Shown here piece after piece: positions 1 to 7,344 of a DNA stretch of 12,664 bases; position 1 is the first letter of the stretch, and each line of letters opens with the position of its first letter. This DNA is from Candidatus Competibacteraceae bacterium (GTDB lineage: Bacteria > Pseudomonadota > Gammaproteobacteria > Competibacterales > Competibacteraceae): NCBI GenBank assembly GCA_012032855.1, contig JAAUQA010000039.1, forward strand, positions 1 to 12,664, in the 5' to 3' direction. The notes beneath the pieces were generated by a model. That model saw only the letters and a list, made by a program, of their open reading frames with translations, was not told where the DNA came from and did not search any database. The translations under genes and the position numbers were made by a program.

Positions 1-792
1 TGGGACATCTTGGGTGAAAAGCGGGCCCCCAACATTGTCTTCGAACATCCGGGCGAAACCACCATTCCAACCTCGGTGTTCGTCTGCGATACCGGGGGCA
101 TGGTAGTCATCTGCGCTGGTACTACGGGCTACAACGCCACGGTTGATCTGCGTTATTTGTGGATGCGTCAAAAACGGGTACAAGGCTCGCATTTCGCCAA
201 CGGCGAACAGTCCGACGACTTTAACAAGTTAGTGCTGAAGGGTCAGGTTGATCCTTGTATGTCCAAAGTGGTGGGCTTTGACGAGATTCCCGATCTTCAT
301 CAATTGATGTACGAAAACAAACATCCGCATGGCAACATGGCGGTACTGGTCAATGCTAAGGATTTCGGCATGGGGATCAGCAGTAGTGCACCGCAACTCA
401 CCAGTATTAGTTCAGCCGCAGGGGGTGATAACGTGCCACCCGATCCGTTCCCAATATCTTCGCCCAGCGCGATGTCGTCCAACATGATTTCTGAGCATAT
501 GGACGATATCGATCTCCAATTAGTGGATGACGGCACTCTGGTCAAGGATTTGATGCATGCGGGGCTGATTTCCTGTACGTTGGACACCACCCTGGAAGCG
601 ACGGCTAAAATCATGATCGATAACGACATTCACGCCGTCGTGGTGATGGATGGCGACCGGGCAGTCGGCGTAGTGTCGCAAACCGATATGGTGTTGGCCC
701 GCCAGGGACGCAGTGCCGAAGATGCGCGCAAACTCAAGGCCAGCGAAATCATGACCCCGGATGCGCGACCTGTGACGCCGGCATCAAATTGA
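1..792 (+). CDS. ccr: Crotonyl-CoA carboxylase/reductase C-terminal part fused to a CBS domain (5' truncated)
   Basis: The 5' end lies outside the window; reading is open from base 1. Codons up to about nt 358 match the C-terminus of crotonyl-CoA carboxylase/reductase, the NADPH-dependent enzyme making ethylmalonyl-CoA from crotonyl-CoA and CO2 in the ethylmalonyl-CoA pathway. Recognisable blocks are [40 protein letters not shown] and [18 protein letters not shown]. By family knowledge the GSHFAN histidine probably belongs to the CO2 pocket. A linker of about 60 residues rich in Ser, Pro and Asp follows without any stop, then a CBS motif (nt 541-696, VKDLMHAG to [13 protein letters not shown]) and the start of a second one ([12 protein letters not shown]). 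The frame then closes at 790-792, while the rest of CBS 2 continues in another frame to 920. Identity of the enzyme is very sure; the in-frame fusion is visible directly but unusual. Confidence 0.9.
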   Translation, partial: WDILGEKRAPNIVFEHPGETTIPTSVFVCDTGGMVVICAGTTGYNATVDLRYLWMRQKRVQGSHFANGEQSDDFNKLVLKGQVDPCMSKVVGFDEIPDLHQLMYENKHPHGNMAVLVNAKDFGMGISSSAPQLTSISSAAGGDNVPPDPFPISSPSAMSSNMISEHMDDIDLQLVDDGTLVKDLMHAGLISCTLDTTLEATAKIMIDNDIHAVVVMDGDRAVGVVSQTDMVLARQGRSAEDARKLKASEIMTPDARPVTPASN

Positions 793-920
793 CCGCTGCC
801 GTCAGCATGATGGCAGGTCGGCGCATTCACCGCCTAGTCGTTACCGAAAACGACAAGCCGGTCGGTATGGTCTCCATGACCGACGTGGTGCGTAAGGTAT
901 TGCTTGAAGGCAATAAATAA
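780..920 (+). pseudogene. Frameshifted tail of the Ccr-CBS protein (second CBS motif)
   Basis: Reading from nt 780, one base back from the upstream frame, gives a fitting second half of a CBS motif: [20 protein letters not shown], then VTENDKPVGMVSMTDVVRKV, ending at the TAA of 918-920. It joins the upstream [12 protein letters not shown] if one G is restored in the GG at 780-781 (CCGGC to CCGGGC). The corrected gene would have 307 codons within the window. There is no ribosome binding site or plausible start here, so this is not a separate gene. Either the deposited sequence lacks one base or the allele carries a real one-base deletion that removes CBS 2. Confidence 0.8.
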
Positions 921-942
921 GCGGTAACACCGACAGTGCTTT

Positions 943-979
943 AAAAGCCCTCTCCGGGGATTCCGGAGGGGGCTTCTTT
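943..979. terminator. Bidirectional rho-independent terminator between ccr and dctP
   Basis: An 11-bp GC-rich stem pairs 947-957 with 963-973 (one G-T wobble at 951/969) around a 5-nt loop. On the + strand it is followed by TTCTTT, ending ccr. On the - strand the stem is followed by TTTTAA, so it can also end the converging dctQMP transcript. The placement, 26 bp after the ccr stop and 37 bp beyond the dctP stop, fits a shared terminator for convergent genes. Confidence 0.85.
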
Positions 980-1016
980 ATCGGCTGGGTTTGGGCTAAT
1001 CGATCCCTGTTATCCG

Positions 1017-2075
1017 TCAGGAGCAGGTATAGACCCCACCAGCTTTGCGCAGAATCTCATGGTAGTCCTTGAAAGTCTTGATGATCTTAGCAGCGGTTTC
1101 GTTTTCTTTGGCGATTTCATCCCAGAATTTATAGGCGGCGTTTTCAACTTCGGCCCACTGTGCAGCCGGGATGCTCGTCACCTTCAGCTTATCACCGGTG
1201 GCACGCAACTTCGCCTCGCCGCCGTAATACCATTGATTGCGGTAGGTGTGACTGGCCTCAATGCAGGTCAGCCAGAGGTCTTTCAAATGTTGCGGTAGTT
1301 CGCTCCAGCGTTTCTCGTTGACGAACCAGGAGCCGATCCATGCCCCCGAAATGTGGTTAGTGAGAAAATAATCTGTCACATCGGCCCAGCCGACCGTGTA
1401 ATCCTCGGTAATTCCTGACCAGGCCATGCCATCAAGTTCGCCGGTTTGCACTGCGACCTGCACATCCTCGTAGGGAATAGACACAGGCACCACCCCGAAT
1501 TGCGCCAGAAACCGTCCCGCTGTCGGGAATGTGTAAAGCCGCAGCCCCTTGAGATCATCCAGACTCTTAACCAGCTTTTTGGTGTTGAAATGACACGGGT
1601 CCTGTCCGGCAGCGGATAGCCACACTACCCCGCCGGCTTTTTTGTAGGCGTCGCGCCAGATGTCCGCTAACCCGTACTGGTTAAACAGCACAGGGACATC
1701 CAGAATGGTTTTGGTTGCAAACGGGAAGTAGCCGCCGAACACCGCCACGGGCACCGGCGCAGCCATCGAGTCGTCATCGGAATGCACGGCATCAATGGTA
1801 CCCGACTGCAACGAACGGAACAGTTCACCGGTCGGCACGAGCTGATCGGCGTAGTAAATTTCGATTTCCATTTGCCCTTTTGCAGCTTTGTTGAAGGCAT
1901 CGACGGCAGGTTTGGTGACATACGGTCCGAGCGCAGCTCCGGCATAGGTTTGCAACCGCCATTTGATCGGCGTTTCGGCTTTGACATAAGGCGGTGCTGC
2001 GATTGTTGCAGCACCTGCTACACCCGCGGTGGTCACGGCGGCTTTCTTGAGAAAATCACGTCGGTTGGCTTGCAT
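1017..2075 (-). CDS. dctP: TRAP transporter substrate-binding protein, DctP family, Tat-exported
   Basis: Periplasmic solute-binding protein of a tripartite ATP-independent transporter, 352 aa, the usual family size. Residues 4-10 (NRRDFLK) form a twin-arginine motif, followed by an Ala-rich hydrophobic stretch (12-27) and a likely cleavage after Ala33 (YVKA-ET), so export in folded form by the Tat system is expected. DctP-family features are the central DLKGLRLYTFP (174-184), VPVSIPYEDVQVAVQTGELDGM (197-217) and a C-terminal helical part. A Shine-Dalgarno AAGGAG (- strand, 2089-2084) precedes the ATG by 8 bases. It is the last gene of the operon, 41 bp after dctM, an order that may allow extra expression of the binding protein. 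The Arg that normally sits in the ligand pocket (GLKxR) appears as Tyr181. The substrate cannot be told from sequence; family members bind organic acids and related small anions. Confidence 0.88.
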   Translation of the reverse strand: MQANRRDFLKKAAVTTAGVAGAATIAAPPYVKAETPIKWRLQTYAGAALGPYVTKPAVDAFNKAAKGQMEIEIYYADQLVPTGELFRSLQSGTIDAVHSDDDSMAAPVPVAVFGGYFPFATKTILDVPVLFNQYGLADIWRDAYKKAGGVVWLSAAGQDPCHFNTKKLVKSLDDLKGLRLYTFPTAGRFLAQFGVVPVSIPYEDVQVAVQTGELDGMAWSGITEDYTVGWADVTDYFLTNHISGAWIGSWFVNEKRWSELPQHLKDLWLTCIEASHTYRNQWYYGGEAKLRATGDKLKVTSIPAAQWAEVENAAYKFWDEIAKENETAAKIIKTFKDYHEILRKAGGVYTCS

Positions 2076-2083
2076 CAGTCACT

Positions 2084-2089
2084 CTCCTT
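2084..2089 (-). promoter_or_regulatory. Ribosome binding site of dctP
   Basis: AAGGAG on the - strand, 8 bases before the ATG at 2075. It is the strongest Shine-Dalgarno in the TRAP operon, fitting the usual need for excess binding protein over membrane subunits. Confidence 0.65.
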
Positions 2090-2116
2090 CTTTGGGTAAA
2101 GATGGCCGGTTGCCGG

Positions 2117-3442
2117 TCACCTGGAATAAACCGTGTTGGGTAGCCACAGCGCAATCTCCGGGAAGATTGCGATAATCAGCAAAGTCAGCAACATGATCCC
2201 GACAAAGGGAATGATGGAGCGGTAGATATCGCTCAAGGTGACTTCGGGCGGAGCCATAGCCCGCATCAAAAACAGGTTGTAGCCGAATGGAGGCGTCATA
2301 TAGGCGATTTGACAAGTGATAGTGTACATCACGCCGTACCACACCAGATCGAAGCCCAGTGCCCCGGCTAACGGGATGAACAGCGGCGCAACGATGACCA
2401 GCATCGCAGTGTCGTCGAGAAAGATGCCCAGAATGAGAAACGTGGCCTGCATCAGCACGAGCACTTGCCATGCCTCAAGGCCGAGGTCACCGAGAAACAG
2501 CGCTTCGATCGACTTCACTGCACCCAAACCGTCGAATACCGCACCAAAACAGAGCGCCGCGGTGATAATCCACATGAACATGCAACTGATACCGAGCGTT
2601 TTGCGGGTCGTTTCGTGCAACACCTTGAGAGTCAATCGACCCCTTATCCCAGCGGCGATGATGGATGAAACAGCGCCGACCGCTGAACTTTCCACCAGAC
2701 TTGTGACGCCATTGAGGAATAAGCCGGTCATGGCGAAGAAAATGATCAGCGGTGCCACCCCGGCCTTCAAGAGGCGAAATTTCTCTCCCCAGGTGATCTG
2801 TTCCCGCTCCTCCTTGGGCAGCGGTGGACCTAACGCCGGTTGCCACCAACAGCGCACTGCGATGTAGAGAATGAATAGGGTAGCCATCAGTAAGCCGGGA
2901 AATACACCCGCCATCCACAAATTGCCGACCGGCTGGCGCGCAATCATGCCATACAGTACCAAAACCACGCTAGGTGGCACTAGAATGCCCAGACTGGACC
3001 CGGCCTGTATGACCCCGGTAACCATGCGTTTATCGTAGGAACGCCGCAGCAGTTCGGGTAAAGCGATGGTTGCTCCTACCGCAATACCCGCCACACTCAA
3101 TCCATTGATGGCCGAGATAATCACCATCATAAAGATGGTTCCGATGGCGAGACCACCGCGCACCGGCCCCATCCAAACATGAAACATACGGTATAGATCG
3201 TCGGCGATGCGCGATTCCGCGAGCATATAGCCCATGAATACGAACAACGGCAGCGTCAACAGCGGATACCATTTCATCAACTTCATCGTCGCGGAGAAGG
3301 CCATGTTATAGCCGCCGTCACCCCAGAGCATGAGTGAAACCGCCGCGCCGACGAAGCCGATCACCGCGAAGACGCGCTGCCCGGTCAACAACAGCAGCAT
3401 CATCGACGAGAACATCAACAACGCGATGAACTCGTAACTCAT
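2117..3442 (-). CDS. dctM: TRAP transporter large permease, DctM family
   Basis: The 441-aa large membrane subunit that forms the Na+-coupled translocation path with DctQ and receives solute from DctP. It is hydrophobic throughout, with about a dozen membrane segments. Family motifs include GSSLGILVPPSVVLVLYG in the first half, and GIFLDDTAMLVIVAPLFIP plus YMTPPFGYNLFLM in the second, the pseudo-repeat halves that hold the ion-binding helix breaks. The ATG overlaps the dctQ stop by four bases (ATGA, 3439-3442), a translational coupling arrangement. A weak AGGGAA lies just upstream. The length is normal and the frame intact. Sequence style resembles the group annotated as mannitol/chloroaromatic-type TRAP permeases, but that name does not establish the substrate. 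Confidence 0.9.
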   Translation of the reverse strand: MSYEFIALLMFSSMMLLLLTGQRVFAVIGFVGAAVSLMLWGDGGYNMAFSATMKLMKWYPLLTLPLFVFMGYMLAESRIADDLYRMFHVWMGPVRGGLAIGTIFMMVIISAINGLSVAGIAVGATIALPELLRRSYDKRMVTGVIQAGSSLGILVPPSVVLVLYGMIARQPVGNLWMAGVFPGLLMATLFILYIAVRCWWQPALGPPLPKEEREQITWGEKFRLLKAGVAPLIIFFAMTGLFLNGVTSLVESSAVGAVSSIIAAGIRGRLTLKVLHETTRKTLGISCMFMWIITAALCFGAVFDGLGAVKSIEALFLGDLGLEAWQVLVLMQATFLILGIFLDDTAMLVIVAPLFIPLAGALGFDLVWYGVMYTITCQIAYMTPPFGYNLFLMRAMAPPEVTLSDIYRSIIPFVGIMLLTLLIIAIFPEIALWLPNTVYSR

Positions 3443-3948
3443 GATATTTCCCTACCGCTGGCTTTCGCCCAATCTTTAAAGAAGATCGCAATCGCTTGCA
3501 GCAGGGCGAGTAGGATGCCGAAGGACATGATGAGCTTGATCGGCAGCATATAAGGACGCCAAGCTGAATAATTCCGCTCGCCGTATTCATAGGCGTAGAG
3601 GGTGCTGATTATTCCGCCTACCAATAGCATCACTAGGAAGAAAATCATGGCCAAATCAGTGACGAGATCGACTGTTGCCTTGCCGCGAATCGACCATCGG
3701 CCATAGAGGAGATCCATGCGCACGTGTTCATCATGTTGCAATGAGTAGGCGCCGCCGAGCAGATAATACGCAACCATCACGAACTGAGCCATTTCGACAG
3801 TCCAGTTGGCGGGAACAAAGAACACTTTCGTTACCGTTGCGTAGGCGAGAATCCCAAGCAGCAGGAACACGAGATACATAGCCAAGTGGCCGACCCACCA
3901 GCTGGCCGCATCCACCCATTTGACATACAGTTTGATTGCTTTAGGCAC
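3439..3948 (-). CDS. dctQ: TRAP transporter small permease, DctQ family
   Basis: Small membrane subunit pairing with DctM. From the GTG start chosen here it has 169 aa and four membrane segments, at roughly 18-40, 53-73, 93-117 and 132-156. The conserved loop HVRMDLLY (75-82) follows segment 2. The GTG at 3948 is preferred because GGAG on the - strand sits 8 bases upstream and because the family profile starts close to it (VPKAIKLYVKW). An in-frame ATG at 4014 would add 22 residues (MIIQTGGVLRRGP...) with no clear ribosome binding site and no resemblance to a DctQ N-terminus. It is the first gene of the operon and overlaps dctM by four bases. Confidence 0.85.
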   Translation of the reverse strand: MPKAIKLYVKWVDAASWWVGHLAMYLVFLLLGILAYATVTKVFFVPANWTVEMAQFVMVAYYLLGGAYSLQHDEHVRMDLLYGRWSIRGKATVDLVTDLAMIFFLVMLLVGGIISTLYAYEYGERNYSAWRPYMLPIKLIMSFGILLALLQAIAIFFKDWAKASGREIS

Positions 3949-4014
3949 TCGAACAGCTCCGCAGGATGAGGAAATCGGCCCGCGCCGCAGTACTCCGCCT
4001 GTCTGGATTATCAT

Positions 4015-4227
4015 TACTGATCTTCGCGTAGTGCCTGAATCCCCAGCAGTTTCTCAAGATGCCAAGCAGGGCGGACGGAAAGCGTTGCTTCCGATATCAT
4101 GTAAAGAATTACAAGATTCAGGCCAAGCAGGTCATTACAAATACTGCTGGGGGACTGGGCTTGTTCTTAACTCTAGGAGACTGAGGGATAGTTTTAAAAT
4201 TGATTACTGAAATAATTAAGGATTACC
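4015..4227. other. Intergenic region between pyrE and dctQ with short repeats
   Basis: This AT-richer 213-bp stretch holds the presumed control region of the TRAP operon. It contains a direct repeat of GCCAAGCAGG (4061-4070 and 4122-4131), each preceded by CAAGAT. A 9-bp inverted pair, CCCCAGCAG (4041-4049) and CTGCTGGGG (4144-4152), flanks the direct repeats. No convincing terminator for pyrE and no coding sequence were seen. Confidence 0.5.
4110..4126 (-). promoter_or_regulatory. Possible sigma-54-type promoter for dctQMP
   Basis: On the - strand the sequence TTGGCCTGAATCTTGTA resembles the sigma-54 pattern YTGGCACGNNNNTTGCW: the -24 TTGGC is exact, the spacing is right, and the -12 element reads TTGTA instead of TTGCA. 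Many dicarboxylate TRAP operons are known to be sigma-54 controlled. It overlaps the second GCCAAGCAGG repeat. The substituted GC and the absence of any regulator gene in the window keep this tentative. Confidence 0.25.
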
Positions 4228-4869
4228 TCAAACCCCGTAGCGTTCACGATAGTCTTGCAGCGGCGCGAGTGATTGCTTTAGATCCGGCTGTTCCCCCAGG
4301 AAAGTCAACAGATCATCCAAGTGGGCGATGCTGATAACCGGTATGGCATGGCGTTTTTCCACTTCTTGCACTGCTGATAGCGGCCCTTGACCGCGTTCCT
4401 GACGATCCAGCGCAATGATTACTCCGGCTGCCTGCGCCTGCTGCGCGGCAAGCAGGGCCATCGCCTCGCCGATGGCGGTGCCTGCAGTGATCACATCGTC
4501 GATAATCAATACGCGCCCTTGTAACGGTGTTCCTACGATGACGCCGCCTTCCCCGTGATCCTTGGCCTCTTTGCGGTTGAACGCCCAGGGATAATCCCGT
4601 CCATGATGCTCTGCTAGGGCGATAGCGGTAGCGGCAACCAAGGGAATGCCTTTATAGGCTGGCCCGAATAGCATATCGAAAGGAATTTCGGCGTTGACTA
4701 TCGCCTCGGCGTAATATCGTCCCAACTGTGCCAATGAACCACCGCTATTGAATAAGCCGGCATTGAAAAAATACGGGCTGACCCGCCCCGATTTTAGGGT
4801 AAACATCCCGAAGCGCAGTACGTTATGGGCGATGGCGAACTCGAAAAATTGGCGTTGGTAGGGTTGCAT
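4228..4869 (-). CDS. pyrE: Orotate phosphoribosyltransferase
   Basis: Transfers the phosphoribosyl group from PRPP to orotate to give OMP, the fifth step of pyrimidine synthesis, in the cytoplasm as a dimer. The 213 aa from this start equal the E. coli length, beginning [12 protein letters not shown] and ending RERYGV. Visible are the substrate-loop [17 protein letters not shown] (25-41), FGPAYKGIP (68-76), the mobile catalytic loop [11 protein letters not shown] (99-109, with Lys100, Lys103 and His105) and the PRPP motif [13 protein letters not shown] (120-132) with the Asp124-Asp125 pair. The start is fixed by a strong GAGGAG six bases upstream; an upstream in-frame ATG at 4935 would add 22 unrelated residues. 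It is divergent from exeA, sharing an 80-bp promoter region. The rph neighbour known upstream of pyrE in enterics is absent. Confidence 0.97.
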   Translation of the reverse strand: MQPYQRQFFEFAIAHNVLRFGMFTLKSGRVSPYFFNAGLFNSGGSLAQLGRYYAEAIVNAEIPFDMLFGPAYKGIPLVAATAIALAEHHGRDYPWAFNRKEAKDHGEGGVIVGTPLQGRVLIIDDVITAGTAIGEAMALLAAQQAQAAGVIIALDRQERGQGPLSAVQEVEKRHAIPVISIAHLDDLLTFLGEQPDLKQSLAPLQDYRERYGV

Positions 4870-4913
4870 GAATACTCCTCTGGGATGAAAGTGCTTAAGG
4901 CGTCGAATAAGCC

Positions 4914-4921
4914 AGTATAAT
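4914..4921. promoter_or_regulatory. Overlapping divergent -10 boxes between pyrE and exeA
   Basis: AGTATAAT reads as a perfect -10 TATAAT (4916-4921) on the + strand, 29 bases before the exeA ATG. On the - strand the same bases give TATACT (4919-4914) facing pyrE. The -35 regions are weak on both sides, for instance GCTTAA at 4893-4898 on +. If both are used, RNA polymerase could occupy only one direction at a time. Confidence 0.45.
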
Positions 4922-4949
4922 CTTATCGGTTTCAACGGCAGGGTAGGGC

Positions 4950-5711
4950 ATGTATACCGCTTATTTCGGTCTCCGGGATAATCCTTTTGCGATCACACCG
5001 GACCCCAGCTATCTCTATCTCAGCCCCCATCACCAAGAAGCGTTGGCGCATCTGCTGTACGGTGCGGGCGAAAACGGCGGTTTCGTGCAGCTGACCGGTG
5101 AGGTGGGAACCGGCAAAACCACCTTGATTCGGACCTTGCTGGAGCAGCAGCTGGAAGATGTAGACGTCGCCCTGTGCCTGAACCCCAGCTTGACCGTGCA
5201 TGAGTTGGTGGCGACGATCTGTGACGAGTTGCATGTCGATTACCCTCGTGCAACCTCCAGCCTGAAACCCCTTTACGATGCCCTCAACACCCATTTATTA
5301 AAGACCCATGCGCTAGGCCGCCGCACCATTCTGATTATTGATGAGGCTCAAAGCTTAGACCGGCCTGTACTAGAGCAAATCCGGTTGCTCACCAATCTGG
5401 AAACGCATCGACACAAGCTGTTGCGGATCATTTTAGTTGGCCAACCGGAATTACAACGTTTGCTGGAACGCCAGGATATGAGGCAATTGGCCCAGCGGAT
5501 TACCGCTCGCTACCACTTGATGCCCTTGAATCGCAGACAAACCACGGCCTATATTCAGCATCGCTTGCGGGTGGCTGGAGGACGCGACGATGTATTTACT
5601 CCCGCTGCACTCAAAAAGGCTTACCGGCTGAGCCAAGGCGTGCCGCGGTTGATCAATGTGTTGTGTAACCATGCACTGCTTGGCGCTTACGGCCAAGCCG
5701 ACAACGGATAG
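4950..5711 (+). CDS. exeA: ExeA-type AAA+ ATPase, N-terminal part (frameshifted from its C-terminal part)
   Basis: N-terminal ATPase half of ExeA/GspA, the inner-membrane protein that with ExeB/GspB helps place the type II secretion secretin through peptidoglycan. The first residues ([25 protein letters not shown]) are the ExeA signature. The Walker A motif is GEVGTGKTT (50-58), Walker [10 protein letters not shown] (126-134), a sensor-like strand IILVGQPEL (160-168) and a C-terminal lid ending [20 protein letters not shown]. The frame closes at TAG 5709-5711. Family members continue with a segment like [16 protein letters not shown], found here one base back in the next frame, so the gene is one CDS of 574 codons (4950-6673) if one C is restored near 5705. 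The promoter lies directly upstream (4916-4921). Confidence 0.88.
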   Translation: MYTAYFGLRDNPFAITPDPSYLYLSPHHQEALAHLLYGAGENGGFVQLTGEVGTGKTTLIRTLLEQQLEDVDVALCLNPSLTVHELVATICDELHVDYPRATSSLKPLYDALNTHLLKTHALGRRTILIIDEAQSLDRPVLEQIRLLTNLETHRHKLLRIILVGQPELQRLLERQDMRQLAQRITARYHLMPLNRRQTTAYIQHRLRVAGGRDDVFTPAALKKAYRLSQGVPRLINVLCNHALLGAYGQADNG

Positions 5712-5722
5712 ATAGCGCCGTA

Positions 5723-6673
5723 TTGCGTAAAGCTGCACGGGAAGTGTTGGGTGTGCCCGGATTGCAGAGTAAGCGGGGATTGCGTTTGTCGGGACTGAGA
5801 TTGGCAACCGGACTCGCTGGTATCACTGTGGTTGCGGTGAGTGGGTATTTGTCGTATTCCGCATTAACTGTAGGTTCTCCAGCTGACACGGCATCGCCTG
5901 CTGTCGTCGAATCACTTGCAGCAGTCACCGAATCGCCTGCCGATTCGACCGTTCAAGAACCGGTCTTACCGGTGGTTGCCACAACCACTCCACCCGCGGA
6001 GACAGAGGAACAGCCGATCAGCATTCCTCGCATTACTTCCTCGACGGCATTACAAACGGTGTTAGCCAATGCTCCGGTAACGGAAAATCCACTGCGACAA
6101 TTGCTGAACCTGTGGGGAGAGGGCATCCAGACAGTAACCGGCCAAGTGGATTGCGAAACGATAAAAGCAAACCGGCTGTATTGCTTGGATGGACGGGAGA
6201 GCGATTGGACGGAACTGCGACGCTACAATCGGCCCGCGTTATTACAGCTAAACGATGCGCAAGGTGGCGGGCGGCAACTACTATTGAGCGGGTTGACAAC
6301 TGATACGGCAACCGTACAGATCGGAGCGCAAGCTGTGCAGACTGCGCTGGATTCCTTGGCGCCTTTGTGGACCGGTGATTATCTGTTGCTATGGCGACCG
6401 CAAATCGCGCCGACACTAATCGGTCCCGGCAGCCGGGGCGATGCGGTCGTTTGGTTACGGCAGCAACTGGCGTTAGCGGAAGGTCGCTCATTTGCACCGG
6501 ACACACTGTCCACAGAATTTGATCCAATCTTGCAAGAACAGGTGCGCGATTTTCAGCGCGCCAATAATTTGGAAGTGGACGGCTTGGTCGGGCAACGCAC
6601 CATGGCGTTACTGAATACGCTGTCTCCGACTCCCGATACCCCGTTATTGACGGCCTCGACTAAAGTGCAGTGA
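5723..6673 (+). CDS. exeA: ExeA C-terminal part: membrane segment, periplasmic region and peptidoglycan-binding domain
   Basis: This continues ExeA after the one-base frameshift; the matching frame actually begins before the TTG at 5723 ([17 protein letters not shown] from about 5702). Numbering from 5723, a membrane segment lies at about 25-48, then a Ser/Thr/Pro linker, then the ExeA periplasmic region with LWGEGIQTVTG and a Cys144-Cys154 pair. A PG_binding_1 domain follows (about 233-300, including SRGDAVVWLRQQL, VRDFQRANNLEVDGLVGQRT). The domain anchors the ExeAB complex to peptidoglycan. There is no ribosome binding site before 5723, so independent translation is unlikely. The TGA is followed after one base by the gspB ATG. 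Everything downstream of the shift is well conserved, arguing against old decay. Confidence 0.85.
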   Translation: MRKAAREVLGVPGLQSKRGLRLSGLRLATGLAGITVVAVSGYLSYSALTVGSPADTASPAVVESLAAVTESPADSTVQEPVLPVVATTTPPAETEEQPISIPRITSSTALQTVLANAPVTENPLRQLLNLWGEGIQTVTGQVDCETIKANRLYCLDGRESDWTELRRYNRPALLQLNDAQGGGRQLLLSGLTTDTATVQIGAQAVQTALDSLAPLWTGDYLLLWRPQIAPTLIGPGSRGDAVVWLRQQLALAEGRSFAPDTLSTEFDPILQEQVRDFQRANNLEVDGLVGQRTMALLNTLSPTPDTPLLTASTKVQ

Positions 6674-6674
6674 T

Positions 6675-7340
6675 ATGTCTTATATTCTGGAAGCCTTGCG
6701 TAAAGCGGAACAGGAGCGAAATCTGGGGCGGGTGCCTGATTTGCAGACCGCGCCCATGCCGACTCCCCAAACTAGGCAACGATTATGGCCATTCATATTG
6801 GGATTGGCATTAGTGATAAATGGCCTGGTGTTGGCGGTCTTATTATGGCCTGATCACTGGAGCCGTGCTCCTGCCGACCCCGCTCCTCCACCGCTCCAAG
6901 ATGCTACCACAAACGGGCCTGCGCGGCAGCCTGCCGGCGTGCAAACCGAAATTTCAACGCCCAGCTCGGTTCCCGCTCAGACGATCCAATCCACTCCGGA
7001 ACCGATCTCGACTCCGGAAGTCAACCTAACATCAATCGTGCCGCCATCGACGCTTCCTCCAGCCCTGTCCTTTTCGGAGCAAAACCTGGCACTGCCTGCA
7101 ACCCAGTCCGCAATAGCCTTGCAAGCGTTACCTATGGCATTTCGGCAAACCGTCCCCAAGCTGAATTTAGATATTCATGTTTACAGCGAGGCTGACCGCA
7201 AACGGTTTGTGCTGATCAATTCCAAGCGTTACCAGGAAGGCGACCGCTTAAACGAAGGCCCGCTATTGGAGTTCATTACTGCGGACGGCGCGGTATTATC
7301 TTACCGGGGCCAACGTTTTCTATTGCCGGTCTATCAATAA
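6675..7340 (+). CDS. gspB: Type II secretion assembly protein GspB/ExeB
   Basis: The 221-aa partner of ExeA in secretin assembly. The start MSYILEALRKAEQERNLG is the family hallmark. One membrane segment follows at about 38-58, then a long Pro/Thr/Ser-rich periplasmic linker (65-135). The conserved C-terminal GspB domain is at 152-218, with LPMAFRQTVPKLNLDIHVYS, RFVLINSKRYQEGD and the final YRGQRFLLP. The ATG lies one base after the exeA stop, so the two are surely co-transcribed and probably coupled. No other type II secretion genes lie in the window, which is common because exeAB is usually separate from the main gsp operon. The frame is intact and the length typical. Confidence 0.9.
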   Translation: MSYILEALRKAEQERNLGRVPDLQTAPMPTPQTRQRLWPFILGLALVINGLVLAVLLWPDHWSRAPADPAPPPLQDATTNGPARQPAGVQTEISTPSSVPAQTIQSTPEPISTPEVNLTSIVPPSTLPPALSFSEQNLALPATQSAIALQALPMAFRQTVPKLNLDIHVYSEADRKRFVLINSKRYQEGDRLNEGPLLEFITADGAVLSYRGQRFLLPVYQ

Positions 7341-7344
7341 TTTC

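Noticed and set aside
3949..4014. dctQ start at ATG 4014
   Set aside because: The 22 added residues do not resemble DctQ and there is no clear ribosome binding site; GTG 3948 has GGAG at good distance.
3920..4210. 96-aa + strand reading frame over the dctQ start and the intergenic region
   Set aside because: Antisense to dctQ in part, no ribosome binding site, and low-complexity composition without any family signal.
4870..4935. pyrE start at 4935
   Set aside because: It adds 22 non-family residues; ATG 4869 gives the exact E. coli length and has a strong GAGGAG.
4932..5294. 120-aa - strand reading frame inside exeA
   Set aside because: Pure antisense shadow of the strongly conserved ATPase codons.
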